NCBI GenBank assembly: GCA_020881915.1
Contig: JAJFPB010000008.1
Coordinates: forward strand, 558,001 to 622,000
Source: Paramyrothecium sp. XJ0827
Lineage: Eukaryota; Ascomycota; Sordariomycetes; Hypocreales; Stachybotryaceae
Length of the DNA: 64,000 nt
Reading direction: 5' to 3'
Of the stretch, positions 33,949 to 45,965 are shown piece after piece. A model generated the notes under the pieces. The model had not been told where the DNA came from, searched no databases, and saw only the letters and a program-made list of their open reading frames with translations. The position numbers and the translations under genes were made by a program. Numbering within the stretch: position 1 is the stretch's first letter; each line of letters opens with the position of its first letter.

Positions 33949-35334
33949 CTTGAGATGGTTGTGCCAATAATTGCTTCTTGACAACAAGCTTCACAAGAGG
34001 GGGGTGAAACAAGATGATGGCAGCCTCATAGCGGTTTGATGCCTAAAGTATACAAAAGGAAATGCACCTTTCTTACTTATATAATCAAGCAGGCAAGGCG
34101 GCGGAGCAAGCCTTTTTCGATGTAGGATCGTTGAATGAAGAACCACTGTCCAATCTCTGTTTTGTTGTTAGCTACGGACGAACATGTACGTCTTTGAGAA
34201 ACATTTAAAAATGGCTGAGCTAATGAGGAAGTTCTGAAGAGATGTTTCTGATGATGGAAAGAAAATGTAAACGTTGATTCTGAAGAAGTGGGCTTCTAAG
34301 GACTCATCCTGCACCTAACATGTTCAAGTTGTATGTGAATATGGCACCCTCTATAGCTATGAGGAGCCAACAACAATACAGGTACTGCAAAAGAAAGCAG
34401 TAAAGATGTTAAAACTCTCCTCACGCCGAGGCCACGAGGTAGTAAAAGTCGGGCAGAAAGAAGGAACTACAACATGCTGGCTGCCGCGGCATATGGGCGC
34501 ACATCCGACCTGTGGGGATGAATTTCTTCAAGCAGTCTTCATCAAACTGTGCTGTGCGGCTGATCGCCCGGAGCGGTCCACTTGTCGAAATATTCTCGAC
34601 ATGAGGTGCTATGTATGCTGGCGCCTTCGCACACGCCCCTATGCCGCCCGCCCGCTGTTCGGGGTCTATCCCACGCTGGCTCGAGCGGGCATAACGTCTA
34701 AATGGTGGAGTCTTCTAAGATTAGCACCAAGCACGCTGGCACTGACACTCTCAGGGGCTGAAGGATGCTAGCGGATAGGAGGCTGAAGGATGAACCGCCT
34801 TACATCAGCCACATACGAGCCCAGTTCGGGTGAAATGACGCACTGTACGAGTACATACCTTTTGCACCAGAATCAGCTGCGCGAGCCGAGCCGCATGGCC
34901 ACGTGATGCCTGACTCGACACACTGTGCTTTTGTCTGCTTTTGGACGACGGAGACGGCCATTGGTCGCGGGGCCTCGCCCCCCGTCAACCTCCATCCAAT
35001 GCATCTCTTCCACTTGCCAAGGTTCCCCTAGTCGAATCAAGCCAAATCATCTTCTCCTATTCCCAAGCAAGTCGAAAAGGCCCAGCAGCCATTTCCACAC
35101 CACACCCCTTTCGATCCTTCCACCTTTCTCACCCCCTCCCCCCTACAGCCGTTCTATTCGTCGTTGGCACGCTGCTGCTAATCGTCAGCTCTTTTTCTTC
35201 ATTCCGCGGCTTGCTTGCTCCTTATCTCGTCCTTTCCCTTCCCTTCCTTTCCTTCTTCTCCTCCTCACGCTCTCCTCCGTCTGCTTTTGTGCGACGGTAG
35301 TCACTCGTTCATTAGTACCCCTCCTTCTGCACCC
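33949..35334. other. Divergent 1.4 kb region upstream of STAND gene and GDA1
   Basis: No supported gene. The last 300 bp upstream of GDA1 form a C/T-rich leader, most extreme at about 35220-35285. A 121-codon frame at 34406-34771 shows no recognisable domain and is not called. Confidence 0.5.
35220..35285 (+). promoter_or_regulatory. Pyrimidine-rich leader of GDA1
   Basis: A nearly uninterrupted C/T tract 50-115 bp before the GDA1 start codon. Such tracts are common just upstream of or at transcription starts of strongly expressed genes in filamentous ascomycetes. Similar tracts precede CDC34 and SIS1 in this window. Confidence 0.45.
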
Positions 35335-37086
35335 ATGAGGAGAACATCTGTATCGCTGCCCACCACCAAGCAAGTCGCCTACGACCCATTTGAGAAACCG
35401 GACCGCTACGACCGAAAGGGCCAATCCATGCTCGCCAGGATGAAGGACAACTGGTCTTCCCAGCCTCAGAGGGCCCGATACATCAAAATCGGCGTCATCG
35501 TCTTTATCGTCGCCTGCTTCTTCTGGCTCGTTTCTCCCAAGGGCGTCGACATATACGACAAGGGTAAGCGACGTTTGGGCCTACCAACCGCGACAGTCTT
35601 GCTAAATTCCGTCTCCAGTTACCCATCCCAGTGCTGGCAACGGCCAGACTCCGGCCGACTCATCCTACGGCACATCCAAGTGCTCAAAGTCCTTCTCCAA
35701 GGACAAGCCCATCGTGCAGTATGTCCTCATGATCGACGCCGGCAGCACGGGCTCCCGAATCCACGTGTACAAGTTCAACAACTGCGGCGCCGTTCCGGAG
35801 CTCGAGTCCGAAGAGTTCAAGATGACAGAGAAGTCCGTTGGCGGCCTAAGCAACTTCAAGAACGACCCCGTCGCCGCCGCCAAGAGCCTTGATCCTTTAC
35901 TGCAGGTTGCCATGGACACCGTTCCCGAGAAGCTGAAGGGCTGCTCTCCCGTTGCCGTTAAGGCCACTGCGGGTCTGCGCCTGATTGGCGAGGAGCTGTC
36001 CAACGCTATCCTAAAGGAGGTCCGACGTCATCTGGAGGAGGATTACCCTTTCCCCGTTGTCAGCCAGGAGCAGGGCGGCGTTGCCGTCATGGACGGCTCC
36101 GACGAAGGTGTCTACGCTTGGATCACGACCAACTATCTCCTGGGCAAGATTGGCGGGCCTGACAAGGATGAGACAGCTGCTGTCTATGATCTTGGCGGTG
36201 GCTCCACCCAGATTGTCTTCGAGCCTACCTTCAAGGGTGTTGCCGGTGGCGGTATGCCCGAAAAGCTTGCGGATGGCGACCACAAGTACGAGCTCGACTT
36301 TGGTGGCCAGAAGTTTGACCTCTACCAGCACTCTCATCTGGGCTATGGTCTCATGTCCGCACGGAAGTCCATGCACGAGATTCTGCTGAAAGACCTCGCT
36401 ACTTCCAAGGGTGAGGGCAAGTCCTGGATGGCCGAGCCAATCGTGCACCCATGCTTCCCACCTGGAATGACTAAGGAGCTTGAGGTCAAGTTCGATGGAC
36501 AGGACAAGAGCTTCAATTTTACAGGACCCGCGCAAGCCGCGCCTGCGCAATGTCGCAACCTGGCCGAGAAAATCTTGAACAAGGGTGCCGACTGCAAGCT
36601 TGCGCCTTGCTCATTCAACGGTATTCACCAGCCTTCCCTAGGCAAGACCTTTGCCAAGGAAGACGTCTATCTTCTCTCATACTTCTTTGACCGTACCCAA
36701 CCCCTGGGCATGCCCGAGTCCTTCACCCTGCGAGAGATGCACGATCTGACGCAGACTGTCTGCTCTGGCAAGCAGGCGTGGGGGGTCTTCTCAAGCGTGC
36801 CCAAGGCCATTGAAGAGCTTGAGGACCGCCCTGAGCACTGTCTGGATTTGAACTTCATGATGGCTTTGCTGCATACGGGCTATGACATGCCCATTGACCG
36901 AGAGGTCAAGATTGCCAAGAAGATCAAGGGCAACGAGCTAGGCTGGTGCCTGGGTGCCAGGTAAGACCCGACCCCTTTTATGTCCCCCTATGCTCTCACA
37001 AGACGTGGATCAACTAACATTATTACAGTCTCCCACTTCTGTCTGCTGGCTCTGGCTGGCAGTGCAAGATTCGTGAGGTTAACTAA
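35335..37086 (+). CDS. GDA1: Golgi guanosine diphosphatase (Gda1)
   Basis: GDA1/CD39 nucleotidase that hydrolyses GDP to GMP in the Golgi lumen, driving GDP-mannose/GMP exchange for glycosylation. Exons 35335-35563, 35619-36960 and 37029-37086 (introns of 55 and 68 nt); 542 aa. A type II membrane anchor is at about 49-67 (IKIGVIVFIVACFFWLV). All apyrase conserved regions are visible: DAGSTGSRIHVYKF, VKATAGLRL, the QEQGGVAVMDGSDEGVYAW region with its catalytic Glu, VYDLGGGSTQIVFEP, and the fifth region around YLLSYFFDR. The third exon supplies the conserved C-terminus (SAGSGWQCKIREVN). The N-terminal anchor favours Gda1 over Ynd1. Confidence 0.94.
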
Positions 37087-37327
37087 GGGAGTCTGGGTTA
37101 CATGGCGTTCTTGAGGCGGTTGAATTTCGTATTTTCTACCATGCCTGTCCTACACAGTAGGCAGCGCGGTATATATGCTAGGGAAGCATAAAAAGAAGAT
37201 CAGCATTATGAAGTGTTAAAATGGCACCGGGTACCATTGGTTTATGAGGTTTGACAAGGTTCTGCAAGCCATCAGATTTGACGATATGCAGATGCTATTA
37301 TAGACTAATATTACACGATATGAACAT

Positions 37328-38538
37328 CTAAACAGGTGCGGTGACCATGGTGAGGACGTCCTCGACGACTTCATCGGGACCGAGACCGTCCAAGAGCGCC
37401 TCTATGGCCTCTCGTTTGCTGCCCCACTGCATGCTTCGTTCACGTTCTGGGGGTGTAATGTGAATCCGGTGGAGGTAAATCTTCTTAGCTGCTATTCCGA
37501 CAAGCGCAGGCGTGACATAAGTAAGATTGTGCAACGGCGCGAGGCAGCGCATGAGCTGGTTGAAGTGTTTTGTTGCCGTAGGTGTGACGCCCTCCGCTAC
37601 AGCCCGATGCATGCGTAGGAAGGAAATGATGTTCATCTGATAGCGGATAACCTCCACGTCAACCTGAACCTGCTGGCTGAGTTTAGCTAGATAGCTGATT
37701 TCCTGTGACATTGTTAGACCAGCGGGGGAAGAGTAGGAGAGAGTAGACTTCCAGATTCAGAAATGAGTGCTTCTGTCGGAGTACTGCTAGGGACGCCTTT
37801 CTTCACCACGCTGCCAGTGGACGCAGTTTCAGCATCATCCCCAACATCGGCCTCATCCAGGTTGACGAAACCATCTTCCGGATCGTGCCAGTGGCCCACG
37901 AAGAAGAAGTCGTTAAGATGAGCCGTGACATGCGCTTCACCCCCGGCGGCGGCAGACAGCACAGGCACGAAGATAAATTGCTTCGGAGCCGTCTGCACGG
38001 CCGTGCGAGTGAAGATGCGGTGTGTGCGCAGAAGCTCCAGGGCCTGGATCTGGACGGCGTGGGGAGCGTGATCTAGATTCTTTGCGAGCACGACATTGGC
38101 AATGTGTGAGGACGAGCCCGTTAGGGGAGATGTCGCCGAGTGTCGGTGGGAGAAGAGCTTCCCGGAGGAAAAGTACGAGTCGGAGCGAGGCTGTAGTGGG
38201 GATACGGAGCGACTATCCGGTGACGAGGCGATGAGAGCAGAGGCGAAGTCCTCGAGCGTGGTGGAAGCGGTGCATTCAACGACGACGACTGACTTTAGGC
38301 CGAACGTCTTGCTGGAAATCTATGGGGCGAGCAATTAGCAACAGTCAAAGCTTGCGGGTCACAAGAAACGACTGTGTAGGTGGTTTCCGCATACCAATTG
38401 CAGCTCTTGTATCAAATCATCCACAGCGTCGGCCGGCGTGCTGATGATGCAGTGCTGCCGACTGATGAGGCATAGCAGGATGGCTAATTCCAAGTCACTC
38501 AGGTCGTGAACCTTGTCGAGCAGACTCTCATCCGCCAT
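37328..38538 (-). CDS. Mg-chelatase/MoxR-like fungal protein
   Basis: Probable member of a Pezizomycotina family usually labelled magnesium chelatase. Exon 1 is 38538-38395 and exon 2 starts at 38319 after a 75-nt intron (GTATGC...CATAG). The last exon ends at 37328. Residues 1-48 are helical (MADESLLDKVHDLSDLELAI). Exon 2 holds VVVVECTASTTLEDFASAL and a beta-rich segment (FIFVPVLSAAAGGEAHVTAH). The C-terminal part (QVQVDVEVIRYQMNIISFLR) resembles the lid helices of BchI/MoxR AAA+ proteins. I see no Walker A loop. The exon 2/3 junction is unresolved: CTAACAATGTCACAG at 37716-37702 looks like a branch and acceptor, but no good donor in matching phase is visible. Length is about 350 aa. Confidence 0.55.
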
Positions 38539-39177
38539 CTCCAATTCGTAGCAAAGATTCCATGAGATCAGGCCTAATTCAACCGCCAGAGCAGCACGAC
38601 GCCAAGCTGCTTTCTCGAATCGAGGTCCAGAGGCAGTCCCGTATCCAGCCCGACGGTGTCCTTCAAAGTCACTGCCTGCGCCGATGGCGTCACGTGTAGC
38701 GCCGCTGTACCGCTACATTCATCGTACCCACTTTCCAGGCCTGGGTCTCGGCACAAGCGCCTACCTTACCGTAGTCCCAGGCACAATTAGACGCGCTGGA
38801 GGTCATCCGCTATCTGCGGCGAATCACAAGTACAGGTACCCCTATACCTGAGGAGAGCTACCTAAAATGAAGCACCAGCCCCCAACAGCGACGAGTGCGG
38901 CAGTGGAGCAGCTTCAGCGGGCTAGTCGACCGCCCGCCATCCAACTTGACATCAACATCCTGCGAAGGTCGAATTGCTGAAGCCTAGATCGTCCTGCAGG
39001 CGAAGCGATCTCGTGACGACCCGAGTTTTTTTCCAGCCCGCCTTTCGGTATTTCGACTCGAGACTACCGTGACCTCCATCGGCCTTGTTAAAATAACCCA
39101 GCGTCTCGACTGCTGGTTCTGCTGGAGGCTTTCCTTATCACGTCATTGACGACAGCGACGGACGACAACACAGCAAG
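38539..39177. other. Divergent promoter, Mg-chelatase-like / YPT7
   Basis: 639 bp shared upstream region of two divergent genes. No coding frame is convincing. The YPT7 leader probably starts within the last 200 bp. Confidence 0.5.
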
Positions 39178-40162
39178 ATGTCTTCGCGGAAGAAGGTTCT
39201 TCTCAAGGTTCGACAGAAGCTGCCGTGGTATTGAGCCTGTGGGTCAACGATGCTGACGAGCCATGTGCATATAGGTCATTATCCTTGGAGATAGTGGCGT
39301 CGGGAAGACCAGTCTGATGAACCAATATGTACGCACTGCCTCACGATCGTTAACCCCAAAACGAGAATTGATCCAGGGCGTTTTTTGACACGTTTTGCTC
39401 GCCTCACAGGTGAACAAGAAGTTCAGCGCAAGCTACAAGGCGACGATCGGAGCCGATTTCCTGACACGCGAGGTCCTGGTCGACGATCGCCAAGTCACGA
39501 TGCAGGTATGCGAACACGGGGATGCGCAGAATATGAGAGGCACGTGAGGCGCTGACCTGTGGTATAGCTCTGGGATACTGCTGGCCAGGAACGTTTTCAA
39601 TCGCTGGGCGTTGCCTTCTACCGCGGTGCCGACTGCTGCGTCCTTGTCTACGATGTAAACAACGCAAAGAGCTTCGAAGCACTTGACGGCTGGAGGGACG
39701 AATTTCTCGTCCAGGCTTCGCCACGCGACCCAGCCAACTTCCCATTCGTAGGTGGTGATACAGGTTGCAGAATTTTTACTCTTTTAACATGCAGACAGGT
39801 TGTCCTCGGCAACAAGATTGACGTGGAGGAGAGCAAGCGAGTGGTAGGTCTCTACTTACGAAGAGAGGGCTCGCAAATTACTGACAGCGCCTGCAGATCT
39901 CAAACAAGAGGGCCATGACCTTTTGCCAGTCCAAGGGTGACATTCCCTACTTCGAGACGAGTGCCAAGGAGGCCGTCAACATCGACCAGGCCTTCGAGGG
40001 TAAGTGCTCATGCATTGGTGAAGGCGTTCTCGTATATGGCTAACCGCCGCAGTGATTGCCCGCAATGCCCTGGCCCAGGAGGAGTCGGAAGAGTTTAGTG
40101 GAGACTTCGACGACCCGATCAACATTCACATCGACAACGACCGCGAAGGCTGCGCGTGCTAA
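39178..40162 (+). CDS. YPT7: Rab7 GTPase Ypt7
   Basis: Late-endosome/vacuole Rab GTPase for vacuole fusion, working with HOPS and Mon1-Ccz1. Seven exons: 39178-39207, 39275-39328, 39410-39505, 39568-39747, 39799-39843, 39897-39999 and 40053-40162, all introns 51-81 nt; 205 aa, the usual Rab7 length. P-loop GDSGVGKT, switch I region [20 protein letters not shown] and ETSAKE are all present. It ends in CAC, the double-geranylgeranyl motif. Exon phases agree throughout. It is the most intron-dense gene in the window together with GCN2 and the USP-like gene. Confidence 0.97.
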
Positions 40163-41204
40163 ATGGGGACGCTCGGGGAACTGGACAGGAGTGCGTTTGG
40201 TTAGAGTCATGGGAGACAGGAGGAGACGGGAACATTGAGGGAGGAGGCAGTATACCCTTCGCCGGACCGATAGAACGCCGCTGTCTGGATGTAGCATAAC
40301 GGAGGAAGGTTTGCAGTCCTTTTTTGTTGGTGTTTTTGCGCGGTCTTTATCATTTTGCCTCTTGAGTATTTCCATTCATATTTAGTTATACAACGCAGTA
40401 TATTGGGCTGTAGCTGTGAGACTGGACAGACGGGCAGTGAAGTACAAGTGTACGTAAGGAACGTGTTGAGAGGATGAAGCATCCCGCTCACTTGGGACGC
40501 TAGCAGATCCGGTTCGGCGTTACGAAGCGTCCTTGCTTTACACTATCGACACTCTGGAAATGATTTCTTCCCGCAATGTGTTGTGGTGGGTGCAGGACGA
40601 GACGGACTGGTTGCGAGACAGTTGTAATGCCGCCTAGTCTGTCTACGCTCAGAATAAACCACCTTTCGTAGTGAAATGGGGTCCTTCTCGATGACAGTAA
40701 CTCGCATATTACAGTAGGAAGAGATATCAGTCGAGTCGAGTACGGTACTACCTGATGTACTACCTTATCCTCTTACCTACCTTACCTACCTTATGTACGG
40801 TAAGGGAAGACCAGATCTTCCGCCCCACTCATTTACGAACGCACCGAGGCTGGGGAAGCTGACGTTCGGCTGTGGGCAGCTCGTTGCCGCAGGCGGGCAG
40901 GGCGGGCTACAGTACCTTACCCCAGAGTTTCCAGCCGTTCCCCCCCCACTCGGCCTACTGCGAAACAACCTCGGCATCCGGGGTTCATTTGGAGCTACCG
41001 CACCGCCATCACTTCCTTTTAAGGACCGGTCCGCAGCTTGTCTTGTCCCCCTCCGATCCATTCAACCTCCGCTCTGCTTCGTACATCCTTGATTCTTGAA
41101 CGGAGCGTCGTGAAATATTCCGTCCATACCGCCCATCGTACACATTGCTCTTTCTACCTCCCGTTCCCTAAGATACCGAAGCGCTACTCGCGAACTCCTT
41201 CGTC
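40163..41204. other. Intergenic, 1.0 kb
   Basis: Terminator of YPT7 and promoter of the acyl-CoA dehydrogenase gene. Contains a short tandem repeat at 40772-40793. No gene supported. Confidence 0.5.
40772..40793. repeat. 9-bp tandem repeat (CTTACCTAC, about 2.5 copies)
   Basis: Two perfect copies of CTTACCTAC plus a partial third. A similar CCTA-type run opens the window at 1-12. Short simple repeats of this kind are common in intergenic fungal DNA. Confidence 0.8.
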
Positions 41205-42770
41205 ATGGCTGCCCTTATCCCGGCTATCGTACGATCTCCTTGCCTTTCCTCTCTTCCCCCCTCAACCACTCCCCCCTCAACCACCCACGGTGGACTGATT
41301 TTCGAGTAGGCCGCCAATCGTGTGAGCGAAGAGGCCAAGAAGACAATTGATATTGTTGCCAAGTTTGTTGAGGAGGAGTGCATTCCGTAAGCTCACCTTT
41401 CCCCCGACACCCGCAACACGCCGTCCATATCTAACCGTGGTCCGCTTCGCTTCCGCTATCAGTGCCGACCCCGTGCTCGAAGCCCAGATCGGCCAAGGCG
41501 ACGAACGATGGCAGTCGCACCCCCCGATCATCGAGGACCTCAAGGCGAAGGCCCGCAAGCTCGGCCTATGGAACATGTTCCTGCCCAAGGGCCACTACGC
41601 CGAGTCCCCCGGCTGGACCAACCTCGAGTACGGCCTCATGGCCGAGTGGCTCGGCCGCTCGCGCAGCGCTTCTGAGGCCTGCAACTGCGCCGCTCCGGAT
41701 ACGGGCAACATGGAGGTCCTCGCCAAGTACGGCAACGCCTCCCAGAAGGACAAGTGGCTGAAGCCGCTCATGGACGGCAAGATCCGGTCCGCCTTCCTCA
41801 TGACCGAGCCCGAGGTCGCTTCGTCGGATGCGACCAACATTCAGATGAGCATCAAGCGTGAGGGCAACCAGTACGTCCTCAACGGCCAGAAGTGGTGGTC
41901 AAGCGGTGCCGGCGACCCCCGGTGCAGCATCTACATTGTCATGGGCAAGACCGACCCCGACAACCAGGACCCCTACAAGCAGCAGTCTGTGGTTCTAGTC
42001 CCCGCAGAGACTCCGGGCATCACCATCCACAGGATGCTCTCGGTCTACGGCTACGACGATGCGCCTCACGGACACGGTCACATTTCCTTCAACAATGTCA
42101 GGATCCCCATTGAGAACATGGTTCTCGGCGAGGGGCGCGGATTCGAGATCATCCAAGGTCGACTGGGACCTGGACGTATCCACCACGCTATGCGAAGCAT
42201 CGGCGCTGTAAGTTTTGATCGCCCTGCATGCCACATCCATGGAATCTAACAAGGCCACAGGCTGAACGTGCACTCGACTGGATGCTGATGCGCGTCAACG
42301 ACGAGAGTAAGAAGCCCTTCGGTAAGCTGCTGCGCGAGCACGGCGTCATCCTGGAGTGGATTGCCAAGTCACGTATTGAGATCGATGCTGCTCGCCTCAT
42401 CGTGCTCAACGCGGCCATCAAGATGGACGAGCTAGGCCCCAAGAAGGCGCTCAAGGAGATCGCGGAGGCCAAGGTGCTGATCCCGCAGACGGCCCTGAAC
42501 GTCATCGACCGCGCGATCCAGTCGTTCGGCGGCGCGGGCGTCTGCCAGGACACCCCGCTGGCCAGCATGTGGGCCGGCATCCGCACGCTGCGGCTCGCGG
42601 ACGGGCCCGATGAGGTGCATCTTCAGCAGATGGGCCGCAACGAGAACCGCCGCGGCAAGCAGGCCACGGACCGCATCAAGTGGCAGCAGGCCAAAACAGC
42701 GCAGCTGCTGAAGCAGCACGGCGCCACGAGCGCGCAGCCAGGGACCAACATCAAGCGATCCAAGCTGTGA
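41205..42770 (+). CDS. Peroxisomal acyl-CoA dehydrogenase (ACAD10/11 type)
   Basis: Flavin-dependent acyl-CoA dehydrogenase catalysing alpha-beta desaturation of acyl-CoA. Exons 41205-41228, 41310-41386, 41463-42207 and 42261-42770 (introns 81, 76 and 53 nt); 451 aa. Dehydrogenase features are clear: [12 protein letters not shown], the FAD/substrate loop [13 protein letters not shown], the beta-domain [15 protein letters not shown], and the C-terminal helical bundle ([18 protein letters not shown]). It ends in SKL, a canonical peroxisomal PTS1. Sequence style matches the ACAD10/11-like group of long- or branched-chain enzymes. The first exon encodes only eight residues (MAALIPAI). Confidence 0.92.
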
Positions 42771-43600
42771 GACAAAGGGGTCCGCAGCTTTTTCTTTTTC
42801 TCCTGAGTGAGCAACGGGCACATTGCTGGGAGAAGCCAGAGTCTTTTATGATCTATTTTATTGTAAAAAGAAGTGATGAACACATGTTTTTGATCCATTA
42901 TGCCGAAGAATCTTGCGCATATCCCAGGGCATGACAATCGTCATGCATCCATTGGCCGTCGTTCGCCAGCGTCCGAGACACACCGCTGCCGGCCGCAATG
43001 TTCCGCGCCCCAGTGCCCCCCATTGCCGTGACGATGGATTTGCCTGTCTCTACCAGCACGGCAGTTCACCAGCTCACAAGCCGCCCGCCAAATGACTGTT
43101 CTAGAGCGTGCGTCCATTCACTCCTTCTTAACTCTTCCCCACATGCCAAACAAGGCGGGTCCGGGCGGATGGGTAACCCGCCTGCGCTTCCCTGTTCCTG
43201 CGAGGTCGCTGGCGCTGGAGGTTGAGCTGCCGACGCCACCCCAATGCGGCAGCCGTTGCCACGCCAACGCCAAGGGCAGGGGAGCTCAAAAGTTTACTTG
43301 CCCAATCGAACCCGGAAACGCATCCCAGCACCGTTTTCTCCAAACGTCATTAAAACAACCGTATTGTCCAGCTCGGCTTTTGCTTACGCCTGACTCTTAT
43401 TTATTTTCCATCTCTCCCTTTCTTCGCAAAAAGACTGCACCTCGGAATTCCTAACCGACTTTTGCAAGAAAACAACAAGAAGAGCATACTGTTTCCCAGT
43501 CCCTCCTCTGCGATTTCGTCTGTCACACCAGTCAGCTGCCTTGCGCATCAGAGACAAGCATCGACGATCTCAAACAAAAGCACTTCCACACTTCCACACA
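42771..43600. other. Intergenic, 830 bp
   Basis: Terminator of the acyl-CoA dehydrogenase gene and a long leader/promoter of the small SPO12-family gene, with C/T-rich sequence from about 43390 onward. No gene supported. Confidence 0.5.
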
Positions 43601-44037
43601 ATGTCCAACGCCATCCTCGGAGACAAGGACGTCAACGCCGCAATGGCTGACGCCCAGGCCCTCGGCAAGGACGTCAAGAGCATGGAGTACCACCGCCAGG
43701 TGTTCCAGTCCAAGATGAAGGAAGAGCCGTACGTCTAACCCGCCTGCTTTCCGCCCAGCGGTCATTCTTATGAGCAGACCACGCTGACAATTCCTGTTCT
43801 GCAGTACGAGCAAGTACGTCTCGCCCTCCGACAACATCATGAGCCCATGCTCAGCCAAGATCAACGCCCTCCGCAACAAGCACGCCAGCAAGTCAGTCAA
43901 CCCTTGTCCTTTCATCGCACCTCCGTTCGTCTGACTAACATAACCACAGGGCCAAGCCAAAGTCGCTCTTCGCCCAAGCCAGCGTTAAGAGGCTGCAGGG
44001 CGACGGTGTCCTAGGTGCACGATCGATTGCCCCTTAG
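43601..44037 (+). CDS. Small Spo12-family protein
   Basis: Exons 43601-43728, 43805-43891 and 43950-44037 (introns 76 and 58 nt); 100 aa. The middle holds SPSDNIMSPCSAKINALR, which matches the short Spo12 signature (S-P-C with flanking basic residues); Spo12 proteins promote mitotic exit. The rest is polar and probably disordered, with a Lys-rich segment (KHASKAKPKSLFAQ). The identification rests on that one motif, so family assignment is fairly good but function is inference. Start codon has a good context (CACAATGTC). Confidence 0.78.
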
Positions 44038-44394
44038 GTTCTCTCGAACTACGCCGTCAGCACAACAGGACTGACAATTTTCTTCGTTGTAACAACAAGA
44101 CGACTACTCATCAACTTGCTGTGACAACGCTTTGTCTTCTTTCCGTGTCTTCTTCCTCCCTGTTCGGCGGTCGGCAGTCCTGCGGGCCGTTAGAATTGGT
44201 AGGCTCAACTTTAGGGAACTTGGTGCGGGCGTTTGGAATCAGGGAATCCTTCCAGGATATGCACGGGCAAATCAAGGGTCCATAATGACATGATGACTTT
44301 GTAACTAAGAAACTTCATGGGCTTCTGGCAAGAGGCCCTTTCTGCTACAGTGTTTTATCAGATGTTGGAGAATTGACTTCAATTTTGTTATGAA
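44038..44394. other. Convergent intergenic region
   Basis: 357 bp between the stop codons of the SPO12-like and DRG1 genes. No gene. Confidence 0.5.
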
Positions 44395-45965
44395 CTATGC
44401 TTTGTATCCGCTCACAATGTAAACCACATCCTCGTCCGCTACCATGTGCCCCAAACCCACGCGCTGCGGCACATGCCTCGCGCTCGCGCCCCAGACGAGC
44501 GCGTACTTGAAGCTCTCCTTTAGTGAGCGATGGATGCGGTCGCACACATCCTCAATGCTGCTGTTGCTCCTCACGATGAGAGCCTCTGAAAAGTCGGGAT
44601 CGACGCCCTTGCGCTTCGTATAGATCCTGATGAGCTGCAGCTCCTTCCAGCATCGGTCGATGACGTCCTGGATGCCGAGGTCGAGCTCGCAGCTCATGAC
44701 GGCCGTCTGCGGCTCCCGCGCGAGCTTGTCGAGGAAGTCGAGCGAGACGCTGTCGATCTTGTTGTACACGTAGAGGCACTTGATGTACTTGCGGTGGTCC
44801 TTCATGATGACGTCGATGAAGTCGTCCACCGTGGCGTACTCGTCGCGGACGAGCACCTCGCAGTTGAGAATCTTGTAGTCGCGGAGGATGTTGTAGATCA
44901 TCTTCTCGTCGATGTTCTTGGGCGGCGTCTGGAAGGTAATCTTCATGCCACCGGCCTTCTTCACCTTTAAGTAGATATTGCTGGCCATCTGGTCAGTGCG
45001 CGAACCACGAGTGCCGTTTCATGGGACGGCGTGAGGAAAACATACGGAGGCTCGCGGTTCAACCGGATACCGACGGATTCTAATTCCGCTTCCAGAAGCG
45101 CCCTCTGCTCCGCCTTCTTGGTGGCATCGAGGATCATGAGGATCAAGTCGCTCGTCTTGGCCGCCGAGATGACCTGCCGTCCTCGTCCCTTGCCCTCGGC
45201 GGCACCCTCGATGATACCGGGCAAATCGAGGAGCTGAATCTCCGCGCCGCCATACTCCAGCACACCTGGGATGGCCGTGAGCGTCGTGAAGGCGTACGAG
45301 GCGACCTCCGATCTCGTCTTTGTCACCTTGGACAGGAACGTCGACTTTCCGACGGAGGGGAAGCCCACCAGCGCGATTCGAGCATCGCCGCTTTTACTAA
45401 CGTCGAAGCCGGCGCCCGGGCCGCCACCGGACCCAGGGCCGGGTTCTAATAGTTGCGCACGCAGTCGAGCGAGTTTTCTAGACGATGTTAGCATAGGTTC
45501 TTCTCGAGCTTCAATCTCAGCGCAAGTTGTAAATAGGGGAGGTAGCGTACCCTTTTAATAGACCCAAGTGATATTCTGACTTGTGTTAGGTTCTATGCAA
45601 AATTATTCGGCTTGATTATGCACTTACCTGTTGCTTTGTTTTCTGAAAACATGAAAAGTGTTGTAATTAGCTATGAGCTCTCAAACTTGATCACGATCTG
45701 GTTGTCCGGGATCTCAAGTCAGGCTGCGCTACTTGAAACGCAGAAGCAGACAAAAGACTTGACACCAATCTCTCCCCTTTACTCAAAGGTTTGGCGCTAT
45801 CCTCAGTCTCGTGGAATGACCAGACTGCATCGTAATACAGGACAAGGTAGCTTACTTTGTGTCTTCCTCATCTCCTCCTCGATCCTGCAACCATTATATT
45901 AGCGCAACTAAGTAGACACGGAAGGGACACACTGACTCCTTGATCTTTTCCGTAATATTCACCAT
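44395..45965 (-). CDS. RBG1: DRG1/Rbg1 developmentally regulated GTPase
   Basis: Ribosome-associated translation GTPase that works with a DFRP1/Tma46 partner. Six exons: 45965-45937, 45884-45856, 45642-45628, 45575-45551, 45477-45046 and 44980-44395; 371 aa, the usual length. The four tiny 5' exons join to give the conserved N-terminus ([19 protein letters not shown], then [20 protein letters not shown]). GTPase motifs [25 protein letters not shown] and NKID are intact, and the C-terminal TGS domain ends [10 protein letters not shown]. Introns are 52, 213, 52, 73 and 65 nt. Every junction is GT-AG and in phase, which strongly supports the microexon structure. Confidence 0.96.

Noticed and set aside
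34406..34771. 121-codon open frame upstream of GDA1
   Set aside because: No domain, no splice or start context support, and composition typical of non-coding sequence.
45643..45855. Possible snoRNA inside the 213-nt DRG1 intron
   Set aside because: Only isolated CTGA-like boxes are visible; no convincing C box or terminal stem pairing.
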